DNA of 64,000 nucleotides from positions 2,542,001-2,606,000 of the forward strand of contig OZ240666.1 in NCBI GenBank assembly GCA_965198675.1. Reading direction: 5' to 3'. This document shows, piece by piece, positions 8,388 through 16,824 of the stretch; the first letter of the stretch is position 1; every line of letters starts with the position of its first letter. The DNA comes from Prochloron sp965198675. GTDB lineage: Bacteria; Cyanobacteriota; Cyanobacteriia; Cyanobacteriales; Prochloraceae. A program made the position numbers and the translations under genes. A model generated the notes under the pieces. It saw nothing but the letters and a program-made list of their open reading frames with translations. It made no database searches and was not told the origin of the DNA.

Positions 8388-8515
8388 AGTTGGCTATGAT
8401 TTGGGTAATTTGTTTATCTATCATGAGTCTAGTAGACTCAGGGACGGATGGCAAGGTGAGAACCGCTGACAACTGAATAACCATGAGGGTGCAAGTCCTA
8501 TTAATAGAGACTAAA

Positions 8516-9421
8516 CTATAGCTTTTTTATTCTTGCTCTGAGCTGTATAAGATCGGAATGCTGAGTAATGTCAATCCGAGTAATTGCCCAGTCAAAAAAC
8601 GAGGACAGAGAAATATAGTGAGGTTTCTGCCTCTGCATTTCCTTTTGAAGGTCTTTTCCATGAAACCAAATCAAGTACTGTTTTTGTGTCCAAAAATTTT
8701 CCTCAATAAAACGCTTTTGATATGAATTAAGACTTGCTTCAAACTTTTCTGGTGTAACTGATTCAACTGTCTGTCTAAATCGAGCGACTAATGCTAATGC
8801 TTGTTGCTGGCAGTCTTGTAAGTCTAATGATTTAGGCAACTTACCACTACCACCTGTCCAAGTGGTTTTTAGTTCCCGTGCTGCCCCCATGCTCAACAAA
8901 TCACCCAATGCCCATCTTACAGCTTGATAGAACCGTAAATTTCTTGCACTGGTTTCAATCCATGCTGCAATCGTTTCTACTCCTGGTGAGTCCCCATGCC
9001 CTCACTTAGAGATAGGATTGTCTCGTTTCTCTGTGTATTTTTCTGTCCAATAGGCATGAATTAAATTAGTATCTAAAAGATAGTTCTCAACACAAGAACG
9101 ATAGGTCAAAGCAATAGATAGATTACCTGATCTGTTTCCCAGTTGAAGTAATTGAATGCTAGGGGTTGGTTGAGCATCAAAATCCCGATCGCGTAAGCGC
9201 CACTCTTAGTGATCGCGAAAAACGATGTATCGCTGGTTTCTTACCTCATTGGGAAAGAAGTAACCTTGTGCAAAAATGGAAAATGTAAACTTGCTGCCCG
9301 CAGGAATAATTGTGCATTTATCACCTGATATGCCCTCGACTACTCTGCTAAGTAACCTATAGTCTAGGCTAGTTTGCCTTCCCTCGCAAAAAATCGTTCT
9401 TCCACCACTAACAACACTCAT
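8516..9421 (-). pseudogene. DUF4435 (TOPRIM-like) protein, two in-frame stops
   Basis: Reading from the ATG at 9421, 2 bases after the ATPase stop, one frame gives about 300 codons. FCEGRQTSLDYRLLS carries the TOPRIM-type glutamate, and FRD ... RDFDAQPT the acidic DxD. YRSCVENYLLD is a typical DUF4435 segment. The frame is broken by a 24-nt palindromic insertion with a TAA (near 9187-9210) and by a TGA near 9006. An alternative TTG start at 8908 would give only the last 130 residues. DUF4435 proteins act with AAA ATPases in PARIS (AriB) and related phage defence. Confidence 0.72.
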
Positions 9422-9423
9422 AA

Positions 9424-10485
9424 TCACACCTCTAGCCGAACAACATATGCTTCAGGTACCAGTTTCTCCACATAATCCGAGTGAGTTGTAATGATGAATT
9501 GATTATTTTTACCTAACTTAGGTAGAGCTGCTAATAATGCCTGTTGCATTGGTGGATGTAAGTGCAACTCAATTTCATCAATCAAGATGACCGAATTATG
9601 AATATTCCAACTAGCAAAGTCCATTAGTATTGGAAAGGTAGCACGTTCACCCCCTGACATCTCGGAAATCTCATACTGGTTTTTACCATCGTAGAGATAA
9701 AACCAAGGCTCACTCAGAATGTCATCAATTTCCTCTCGTGGGACAGGTCCTTCAAAACTACGCTCTGGAAAAAGAGTTTTGTAGGCTCGTTCTATTTCGG
9801 CATATAAGTCCTTCTGCCCTGGACGTAGTTGCTTAATTTTACCTATTTCAACATCTTGATGAAACTGCCGCCATTTGGACAATCGATCTCGCAAGATATC
9901 ATCTGTGATTTCAAGTTTGTTTTGTTGGTCTTCTGTGGTTAGACTGGTTGAAGTTCTCTGCTCCGTATACCAAAGGGTTGTGCCAACTCGCTCAAAAGCC
10001 TGGAAGCCTTCAGAGCGGAGCAGTTGTTTAGCGTATTCTCGTCCTTTAAATTGAAACAATTCAGCCGCAGTATTTGCTATAACCCTCTCATCTCGCCATT
10101 TTAGAGTCACAATGTGCTCCTGTGCAGGAGGATGTAAATCCCGTCCCATATCTCGCAATTTCTGCTGGAATTCTTGAACAGCTTGAATTTCTGGAGACGA
10201 AAATTGTACCTTTAGAGTGACTTCTGGCGTAAATCTTCCCCAGTTGCTTCCTAAAAGCTCATAATTAAATCCTGCCCACTCCAAGTCAGGGAGCCTTTGC
10301 AACCGTCCCGTAGCTACCCCTAGTGTTGCAGCAATAGCCTGGAGGAGACTTGTTTTTCCTGCACCATTCATTCCTATCAAAACTATGAGATCTCTTGCTA
10401 ATCCGGTTTCTGGATCGGTGAAATCGAAGGTCGGAGGATTCGGAAATCGCTTAAAATACTTTAACTGAACAGACTGAACTTTCAT
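9424..10485 (-). CDS. AAA/ABC-type ATPase of an OLD/PARIS-like pair
   Basis: 353 residues from the ATG at 10485 (MKVQSVQLKYFKRF); the frame extends upstream into repeats but the family start is here. Walker A GMNGAGKTS is at 38-46, the signature SGGE at about 277-280, Walker B VILIDE at about 299-304, then HLHP and the H-loop TTHSDYV. This is the AAA_15/AAA_21 SMC-like layout of OLD, RloC and AriA ATPases. The next gene, 2 bases downstream, codes DUF4435, the arrangement known for PARIS. AriA is normally somewhat longer, so the subtype is uncertain. The ATPase reads intact but its effector does not. Confidence 0.85.
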   Translation of the reverse strand: MKVQSVQLKYFKRFPNPPTFDFTDPETGLARDLIVLIGMNGAGKTSLLQAIAATLGVATGRLQRLPDLEWAGFNYELLGSNWGRFTPEVTLKVQFSSPEIQAVQEFQQKLRDMGRDLHPPAQEHIVTLKWRDERVIANTAAELFQFKGREYAKQLLRSEGFQAFERVGTTLWYTEQRTSTSLTTEDQQNKLEITDDILRDRLSKWRQFHQDVEIGKIKQLRPGQKDLYAEIERAYKTLFPERSFEGPVPREEIDDILSEPWFYLYDGKNQYEISEMSGGERATFPILMDFASWNIHNSVILIDEIELHLHPPMQQALLAALPKLGKNNQFIITTHSDYVEKLVPEAYVVRLEV

Positions 10486-10513
10486 AGTAAAATTTAAATT
10501 TGAACGAATGCGC

Positions 10514-10700
10514 GGCAGTCCCCACCCGTAGGATGCGTTAGCTGCCGTAGGATGCGTTACTAGCCGTAAGTAGTAGCAACAATACAAACTTTGTTGGCGT
10601 AACGCATCGTACGTAGCAGCATCCTAAATTAAATGGGTTAGCGTAACGCATCCTACGCGATAGCGGGGTGGGGAAGGATAGCGCGTTCCCAACTACGCTT
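10514..10700. repeat. Cluster of GTAGGATGCGTTA / TAACGCATCCTAC repeats
   Basis: Two copies of GTAGGATGCGTTA face two of GCGTAACGCATC(C/G)TAC, giving a fold-back region upstream of the ATPase. No coding capacity beyond a shadow frame. The rest of 10700-10774 shows nothing recognisable. Confidence 0.6.
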
Positions 10701-10774
10701 TGGGAAACTTTTCGGGGTTTCATCTTGACGATCTACACCTAAACTGCTACAGTTAGAGTGTACGACCCAGCAGT

Positions 10775-10804
10775 CCTGCTCCTGCCAAGCCTGGCCTGAG
10801 CAGG
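10775..10804. repeat. 30-nt palindrome CCTGCTC-N16-GAGCAGG, at the lost start of tnpB
   Basis: Exactly 30 nt, beginning CCTGCTCCTGCC and ending CTGAGCAGG. It replaces the expected start of the first tnpB, whose frame is readable only downstream of it. Same family as 12366-12395 and 12937-12966. Confidence 0.8.
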
Positions 10805-11154
10805 GCCAACCCGTCGAATAACCTATCGATTATATCCAAGTGTTGAGAGCGAACACAAGTTGCATTTGGCACGGAAAATGCATTGCGACCTATATAATGC
10901 TGCCGTGGCTAATCGTCGTACTCAATACAAGCGCTTTCGACATTCGGTTGATTATTTCGAGCAGCAGAACTCTTTACCTGCATTTAAAAAAGTTTGGCCA
11001 GAATACAAGAAGCTGGGTTCTCATACTCTGCAAGCAACTTTAAAACGAGTAGATTTTGGCTATCAGCGCTTTTTTAAGGGGCTGGCAAAATATCCTAGAT
11101 TCAAAGCAAAACGCCGCTACAGAGGGTGGACATATCCAGACAGTGCTGGTTGGA

Positions 11155-11191
11155 AAGTTAACCCCCGCCATTAATCAATGCCGGGGGTTAA
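11155..11191. repeat. Palindrome GTTAACCCCCG ... CGGGGGTTAAC with in-frame stop
   Basis: About 37 bp with the loop CCATTAATCAATGC. It puts TAA into the tnpB frame. A close relative with the same ATTGATTAATGC-type loop lies at 57286-57317 in the purB-trpS gap. Confidence 0.75.
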
Positions 11192-11344
11192 CGGTCAGCT
11201 TGAGTTGAGGCATTTTAAATCCGGCCCTATCTTTATTCCAATGCGGGGAAAGGCTAGAACTTGGGGGAAACCAACAACTTGTACTATAGTTTGGATCAAC
11301 AATAAATGGTACGCTTCCATCACAGTTAACTGTGTCCCGGAAAG

Positions 11345-11400
11345 GCCAACCCACCCCCCAACCCCCCTCCCAGGAGGGGGGCGAAGGGGGGTGGGTTGGC
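11345..11400. repeat. GC-rich palindrome, copy 2, inside the tnpB pseudogene
   Basis: About 56 bp, GCCAACCCACCCCCC at one end and GGGGTGGGTTGGC at the other, with a CTCCCAGGAG centre. The tnpB reading frame changes across it, so it is a likely cause of inactivation. Confidence 0.8.
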
Positions 11401-12130
11401 TTGGATTTTGGGTGCAAAGTAGCTATAGCTACATCAGATGGAGAGTTTATAGAAGCTCCAAAGTTTCAGGCCAAAGCAGCCCAGAAGGTCAAACAACTTT
11501 CTAAACAGTTAAGAAAAAAGCGCCGTCCTGAAAAGAGGAAAACAAAAGCTTCTCGCAGATGGCGCAAGGCGCAAGGTAAGATTAGCAAGGTTCAGAGTCA
11601 AGTTGCTAATCAGCGCCACGATTGGTCCCACAAGGTAGCAGCACAAATAGTCAGCGGTAATAGCTTGGTTGCTACTGAGAAGCTAACACCGAAGGTGCCG
11701 CCTTTGGCGTCCCTTAAGGGCATGACTCGTAAAGGAAAAGGCAAGAGAAAGCGCCCAAAAGCGGGGCTTAATCGGTCTTTGTTAGATGTCGCAATTGGCA
11801 TGACCAAAGATGCTATTAAGTACAAAGTTATTGAGGCAGGTGGTGTTTATTTGGAAGCACCAACACAAAAATTAAAACCTACCCAAAGATGTGCTAAATG
11901 TTGGGAAACTACCAAGAAAACATCTCGTTTACGTGTTCATGTTTGTCACCATTGCGGACATCAAGAGGATAGAGATATCAATGCAGCGTAGGGGCACGGC
12001 AATGCCGTGCCCCTACGGCTAGGGGGCAGGAACTGTCCTATGCCAGATGAGTCGCGGCCTAGCTCTATCAATTGTGGAAACATGAGGCAACTAGGGGCAA
12101 AGAAGCGTCAGAAACGCCAAGCGAGTGCGT

Positions 12131-12319
12131 AGCGGCTTGGCGTAGTTCATAAAGACAAGACCACTTGGAGCAGGTTAACTTCTGATGGTCATACAAGCGC
12201 TGACCAAAACAGACGGGAAGCCGCAAGCCCCCGTTTTAAAAACGGGGGATAAGGCGACACGGCGACTTTAGCCGCCGTGGTCGGTTGCATTTTGACGCCG
12301 AAAATGTTAGAGTAAAAAT
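12131..12319 (+). other. 3' end of first TnpB element and leader of the second
   Basis: No gene. A strong hairpin CCCCCGTTTTAAAAACGGGGG at 12226-12246 follows GGGAAGCCGCAAG, resembling the structured right end of IS605-type elements that doubles as the guide (omega) RNA scaffold. A second palindrome around GGCGACTTTAGCCGCC lies at about 12258-12280. Confidence 0.4.
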
Positions 12320-13552
12320 ATGATTACTCTCGAATTTAAAGCCAAAGGCAAAGAAACTCAATACCCCTGCTCCTGTGCAGCCGCACCTGAGCAGGCAATT
12401 GATGAAGCCATCAAAACCGCTCAGTTTGTCCGCAATAAGTGCTTAAGGCACTGGATGGACAATCGCGGGACAACTCGCGCGGAGTTGTACAGGCATAATA
12501 CTTGGTTGCGTAAAGAATTTGCCTTTGTCAAAGCTTTGAATTCTCATGCCTGTCAGGCTTCTGTCGAAAGATGCTGGTCGGCCATCGCCAGATTCTTTGA
12601 TAATTGCAAGAAGCAGATTCCAGGCAAAAAGGGCTATCCCAGGTTTAAGAAACATTGCCGTTCAGTTGAGTATAAGACTAGTGGATGGAAGCTTTTGGAT
12701 CCCAAGCATATCCAATTCACTGATGGGAAGGGAATAGGAAGACTCAAGCTAATAGGAACCTGGGATTTAGCTTTCTACTCAAAAGACCAGATTAAGCGAG
12801 TTCGGATAATAAAGCGAGCTGATGGCTATTATGTCCAGTTCTGTGTAAAGGTAGATGTAGAAATTGAAACCGAACCGACAAACAATACCATCGGTCTAGA
12901 CTTGGGATTGAACTACTTCATTGCAGATAGCAATGGCCTGCTCAGGCGCGGCTGCGCAGGAGCAGGGGTCTGGGAGTCTCCAAAATTCTATCGAAAAGCA
13001 GAACACCAGCTGAACAGGGCTAATCGCAAAAAATCTAAGAAGTATCGCAGAGGAGTAAAACCACAGTCTAATAACTATCACAAGGCTAGAAATCGATATG
13101 CCCGGAAACATTTGAGGGTAAGTAGACAACGTAAAGAGTACTGTAAGCGAGCTGCATACTGCGTAATCCAAGCTAACGACTTGGTCGCCTATGAAAACTT
13201 AAATGTGAAAGGGCTGATAAGGAATCGAAGACTAGCTAAATCAATCAGTGATGCAGGATGGTACACGTTCCGGGAATGGTTAGAGTACTTTGGGCACAAA
13301 TATGGGAAGGTAACGGTCGCCGTTCCCCCGCACTATACCAGCCAGAATTGCTCTAATTGCTGTGAAACCGTCAAGAAATCCCTGTCTTGTAGAACCCATG
13401 TTTGCAACCATTGTGGGTATGTGGCAGATAGGGATGTCAATGCGGCAAGGAACATCCTGCAAAAAGGACTAACTACGGTGGGGCAGACCGGAAGTCATAC
13501 GCTTGGGGAGAGCAGGGTTCAAGGCTACGTTGGAGCAATCCTGCGTAGTTAA
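12320..13552 (+). CDS. tnpB: TnpB RNA-guided nuclease with two in-frame 30-nt insertions
   Basis: 410 residues, open throughout. N-terminal helical domain (AQFVRNKCLRHWMDN; FKALNSHACQAS-type region; GYPRFKKH), RuvC-I TIGLDLGLNYF, RuvC-II VAYENLNVKGL, zinc ribbon CSNCC ... CNHCG and RuvC-III DRDVNAARNI. All catalytic acids are present. Two insertions each add 10 residues: PCSCAAAPEQ near residue 17 and LLRRGCAGAG just after RuvC-I. No TnpA gene is nearby, so this is the IS1341-like, TnpB-only type. Whether the nuclease tolerates the insertions is unknown. ATGATTACTCTCG at 12320 is the only sensible start. Confidence 0.88.
   Translation: MITLEFKAKGKETQYPCSCAAAPEQAIDEAIKTAQFVRNKCLRHWMDNRGTTRAELYRHNTWLRKEFAFVKALNSHACQASVERCWSAIARFFDNCKKQIPGKKGYPRFKKHCRSVEYKTSGWKLLDPKHIQFTDGKGIGRLKLIGTWDLAFYSKDQIKRVRIIKRADGYYVQFCVKVDVEIETEPTNNTIGLDLGLNYFIADSNGLLRRGCAGAGVWESPKFYRKAEHQLNRANRKKSKKYRRGVKPQSNNYHKARNRYARKHLRVSRQRKEYCKRAAYCVIQANDLVAYENLNVKGLIRNRRLAKSISDAGWYTFREWLEYFGHKYGKVTVAVPPHYTSQNCSNCCETVKKSLSCRTHVCNHCGYVADRDVNAARNILQKGLTTVGQTGSHTLGESRVQGYVGAILRS
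12366..12395. repeat. 30-nt palindrome in frame near the TnpB N-terminus
   Basis: Starts CCTGCTCCTGTGCAG, ends CCTGAGCAGG. It adds exactly ten codons between KETQY and AIDEAI, a join usual in TnpB proteins. Confidence 0.85.
12937..12966. repeat. 30-nt palindrome in frame after RuvC-I of TnpB
   Basis: Starts CCTGCTCAGGCGCGG, ends GCGCAGGAGCAGG. Without it the frame reads ADSNG-VWESPKFYRKAE, close to ordinary TnpB sequence. Confidence 0.85.
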
Positions 13553-13612
13553 ATCCGGTCGTTGAACCAAGAATCCCCCGGTTTTAGCGTAGCGGAACCG
13601 GGGGAGTGTCAA
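13553..13612 (+). ncRNA. Right end / omega-RNA scaffold hairpin of the second TnpB element
   Basis: The hairpin CCCCCGGTT ... AACCGGGGG (13574-13602), followed by AGTGTCA, is the usual end of cyanobacterial IS1341-type elements, where the 3' end of tnpB and the right end form the guide RNA scaffold. The guide would be read from the sequence just after the element end near 13612, i.e. beginning around ATTCTGAATAACCGTG. The exact boundary is inferred. Confidence 0.5.
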
Positions 13613-13617
13613 TTCTG

Positions 13618-13740
13618 AATAACCGTGAGGGTGCAAGTCTCTTCCCCCTGGTGCTAGGATGACAGCATTATCCTTATGGTGAGAATGGTCTTGTCGTACA
13701 TCTAGCATTACATGATAACCCATGGACAGTAAGTTATTAC
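13618..13740 (+). other. Group II intron-like remnant
   Basis: AATAACCGTGAGGGTGCAAG matches 8469-8500 (AATAACCATGAGGGTGCAAG), and GACAGCATTATCCTTATGG plus CGTACATCTAGCAT matches 5440-5580. AGGGTGCAAGTC is reminiscent of group II intron domain I. No reverse transcriptase or splice junction can be shown. The rest up to 13877 has no gene. Confidence 0.35.
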
Positions 13741-13877
13741 CCTGGTACTGGGTAGCCTAACTTGGGATCTGGCCGATCTACCGGATCCAAAATCGCTTAT
13801 TAACGAAAAGGGGCTATTTTTGATAATATAGAGTCAAAGGCTATTCAGTATTAACGGAACCGATAATAGTGGTCAGT

Positions 13878-14992
13878 ATGCCCAGAGCAGGTCAATATGT
13901 ACAACAAATAGAGGGATACAAGGCTTTTATACCTAATACACTGCCACCAACACCTGAAATTATTATGGATCAGGAAATGTGGAACCTGCTGTCTCAGGCA
14001 GATCGTGCATTGGGTCGTTTAGACGGAGTAACCGATGCATTACCAAATCCAGATCTGTTTGTGTTTATGTATGTTCGGAAAGAAGCAGTTCTATCAAGCC
14101 AGATTGAAGGCACAAATTTGAGTCTCAGGCTTTAGAACCGGACAACCCGCAGGAGGTAGCTGAGGTTGTCAACTATATTGCTGCGATTAATTATGGTCTT
14201 GAACGTCTCAAAAACTTGCCTGTATCCTTGCGATTAATTCGAGAGATTCACCAAGAGTTAATGAAAGGAGTGAGAGGCGCTGAACGTAATCCGGGTGAGT
14301 TTCGTCGTACCCAAAATTGGATTGGCGCTGGAGGATGTTCTCTGGCAGAGGCTATTTATGTTCCTCCACCACCTCATGAAATGCTCCAATCTCTAGATAA
14401 TTTGGAGAAGTTTTTGCATGACCCACAGCCTATGCCTACCTTAATCAAAGTTGGATTAGCTCATGCTCAGTTTGAAACAATTCATCCTTTTCTTGATGGC
14501 AATGGAAGAACAGGACGATTATTAATTACATTTCTGTTGTGTGAACAAAACATACTACAACGCCCTTTACTCTACATTTCTTACTATTTCAAGAAATATC
14601 GCGCTGAATACTACGATCGCCTTCAGGCTGTTCGGGACAGTGATAACTGGGAGGGTTGGCTGAAATTCTTTCTACGTGGTGTCCACGAAGTTGCTCAGAA
14701 AGCTGCGGCTACTGCTCGTAAAATAGTCAATCTGAAAGAGGAACATCGCAAATTGGTACTCAATAAAATGAGACGTAGATTCGGTAATGCAATTGCATTG
14801 CTTGAGAGCCTCTACTTCAAACCCATCTTTACTGTAAAACATGCTCAAGGAATTACTAAATTGTCATATCCCAATGCAAACACTTTAATTAAGGAGCTTG
14901 GGGACATAGGTCTTCTAAAAGAAAACACTGGACACAAGCGAAATCGGGCTTTTTCTTATGAGCCGTATTTGGCTATTTTCCAAGACTCCTAA
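13878..14992 (+). pseudogene. Fic-domain AMPylase, frameshifted with a small deletion
   Basis: Part 1 (13878-14135, MPRAGQYVQQIEGYKA...) is the Fic_N region and ends with SSQIEGT, the class II inhibitory helix motif (S/T)xxxE(G/N). The frame then fails; part 2 resumes with FESQALEPDNPQEVAEV around 14120 and runs to 14992. It includes the intact catalytic motif HPFLDGNGRTGRL and a C-terminal winged-helix-like region. About ten residues that usually follow the inhibitory motif are missing. Fic proteins transfer AMP to target hydroxyls and are held inactive by the inhibitory glutamate. As written the gene gives no full protein; an internal TTG at 14216 could start a catalytic half. Confidence 0.85.
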
Positions 14993-15005
14993 CAGCAACT
15001 TAACC

Positions 15006-15902
15006 TTAAAACGATTTTATTGCTACATCTATTGCCTGTTGGAGACTAGTAGAGTGTATCCAGCCTACAAAAGCTGCATATTCACATTTTCCATGCCTGT
15101 TAGCAATGAATACATGTTTAACACCCACTAGATTTGTCCAAGTTCGGATGCTAGTTCCATCTGCAAAGGAAAATAGAATGGTTGCTTTAGGAAAATCTCG
15201 CTCATCGGCGTCGGTAATACCTGGTACAGCTCGAAAATGTTCTATCAATTCCGCAATTAAACCTCTTGGCGCAGGTAGTGGTTCTCTGGGCTGTGACCAA
15301 AATTCTTGAATCACTTTAACAATAGCAGGATGCGTTCTCAGTCCACGATGAGTTACACCATTCAAACAAACAAAATGAGCGTGTTTTAGCTTCGTAGACT
15401 CAATTGAGACAGTACCATCTCCTCGACCTGTGGTATTCCCAGCTACTACCAATGTGGGAATGACAGCGGTAATTTGTTCTGCTAGGAGCCGACGACTTTT
15501 ACCAAGGGGTTTTGCCATTCCCATACCCCAACCAAAGGGGTCAATAATTTGAGCCAAATCTGCACCACCGATAGGAGAACCTAGCAACACTAAAGACTCA
15601 AACCGCTTCCACCATTCTGGATGTCTAGATAATATTTCTACCCAGATGACACCTCCCAGTGACGTAGCAATGATTCGAGCTGGGGTATCAGGATACTGCT
15701 TAAATGCTTGCTCGGCGGTTTCCTCAACTTTGCCCATAAGAGGTTTAATCTTGAAAAGAGTTTTGATAAATCCCAAATTTGGCGCGATAATACAAGATTG
15801 AGGTGGAGCTACTTTGTGAGCTAGGGAGCACATTGCTCTGTTATCATCTGTCATTCCATGTTGAGAAAATAATATAAGTTTAATTTGATTAAAGGGTGAC
15901 AT
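15006..15902 (-). CDS. Alpha/beta-hydrolase-type lipase/esterase
   Basis: 298 residues. The nucleophile elbow reads ATSLGG (serine near residue 81, where many lipases have GxSxG), RGDGTVS supplies a likely acid and THRGLRTHPAI a likely histidine. N-terminal LILFSQHGMTDDNRAM holds the oxyanion-hole HG. There is no signal peptide, so it is probably cytoplasmic. The last 80 residues (DFPKATILFSFADGTSIRTWTN) look like a small beta-rich extra domain. Substrate unknown. It stands alone between the Fic relic and the restriction cluster. Confidence 0.7.
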   Translation of the reverse strand: MSPFNQIKLILFSQHGMTDDNRAMCSLAHKVAPPQSCIIAPNLGFIKTLFKIKPLMGKVEETAEQAFKQYPDTPARIIATSLGGVIWVEILSRHPEWWKRFESLVLLGSPIGGADLAQIIDPFGWGMGMAKPLGKSRRLLAEQITAVIPTLVVAGNTTGRGDGTVSIESTKLKHAHFVCLNGVTHRGLRTHPAIVKVIQEFWSQPREPLPAPRGLIAELIEHFRAVPGITDADERDFPKATILFSFADGTSIRTWTNLVGVKHVFIANRHGKCEYAAFVGWIHSTSLQQAIDVAIKSF

Positions 15903-16086
15903 GATCTATACTACCTCACTTGATATATTTAGTCTAATAATTTTCCAATCTTTCTGACCATATAACATATTGCGTTAAACGCCCAGCCATCCGGTGCAGG
16001 TTGTGTGATTCGTTTGTCCAATAGCAGCTGCGATTTAGTCTCTAAAGGCTTCAAGGTCAGCGGCGTGATACCAATGTTCACATTCT

Positions 16087-16824
16087 TTACAGCCTGCCTA
16101 TTGAATAGATATCCTCTTGATTATCAATCACCACTTTATCGTCATTCCAACTCAATGTTAGTGATTGAATATTTGTAATGTTAACAGATTCAATATCTTG
16201 AATAGCAGGCTTAATATATTTCTCGATGAATACGGATATAACGCTTCCTGCTTGCTGTTTCATATGATTCCAAGCATCTTCACCTTGGTAAAATTCTCCT
16301 CCACACTTGAGGAACGCATCAGAAAGTTTTGTTAAACGGGCAGATGGGGTTGGATCAAGAACAAGTAATATAGGACGATAACCAGCAGCCTGACTTTCTC
16401 TAGGAAAAGACAGTTCTTCGCCAAACCTCCCCTGACTACTAGCAGCAATTGTTACACGCAATTTGAGTTCATAAGCAGTTTTGTTTGCTGGGATAAGGCA
16501 GTCCACTTGTCGTCCTTTCAGGGTTGGCTGTCCTTCCGAGTCTAATCTCTTAATGGGAGAGTTTCTTGCTCCTATTGACTTTCCACCTAAACAACTGGCA
16601 ATAACTGGCTCAAACAAGTACCCTGTTTCTTGAGCAGATCGATTATCAATGTCATAAATTCATTTGCGCCAAATCATCCAATTTGCCAAAAGCTTCACAT
16701 CACAACATCCATACTCTAATAAAACCCTTGGAGCAATCTGTTCCATGTTGGGTAATGGTTGTTGAGACAAGATACGCTTATATTTAGCTCTCTTTCTGTG
16801 TAAAGCTGAAAAATTAGAAATCAT
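16087..16824 (-). pseudogene. Type II restriction endonuclease with one TGA stop
   Basis: From the ATG at 16824, which overlaps the end of the small upstream gene, one frame of 245 codons runs to 16087. It is interrupted only by TGA at 16662-16660 (codon 55, in NWMIWRK*IYDIDNRSAQE). The nuclease core is PD-(D/E)xK-like: RQVDCLIPANKTAYELKLRV gives the D and ExK, followed by GRFGEELSFP. Position next to a C5 methyltransferase supports a matched pair; the recognition site cannot be read. A suppressed or miscalled stop would leave an active enzyme. Confidence 0.75.

Larger units (their letters stand above)
10805..12130 (+). pseudogene. tnpB: TnpB (IS200/IS605 type), broken by several palindromes
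   Basis: TnpB proteins are RNA-guided DNA nucleases of IS200/IS605 elements. Readable parts: TYRLYPSVESEHKL near 10830; a helical bundle to RYRGWTYPDSAGWKV; a stop inside a palindrome at 11155-11191; then ARTWGKPTTCTIVWINNKWY. A GC-rich palindrome at 11345-11400 shifts the frame before GLDFGCKVAIATSDG (RuvC-I). LVATEKL (RuvC-II), the zinc ribbon CAKC ... CHHCG and DRDINAA (RuvC-III) follow. A palindrome starting at 11990 supplies a stop, and the natural tail (CGNMRQLGAKKRQKR) is readable to 12130. Confidence 0.85.

Noticed and set aside
16660..16662. TGA as selenocysteine in the restriction nuclease
   Set aside because: No SECIS-like context is evident, the position is not catalytic, and other stops nearby (TAG, TAA) show general decay.
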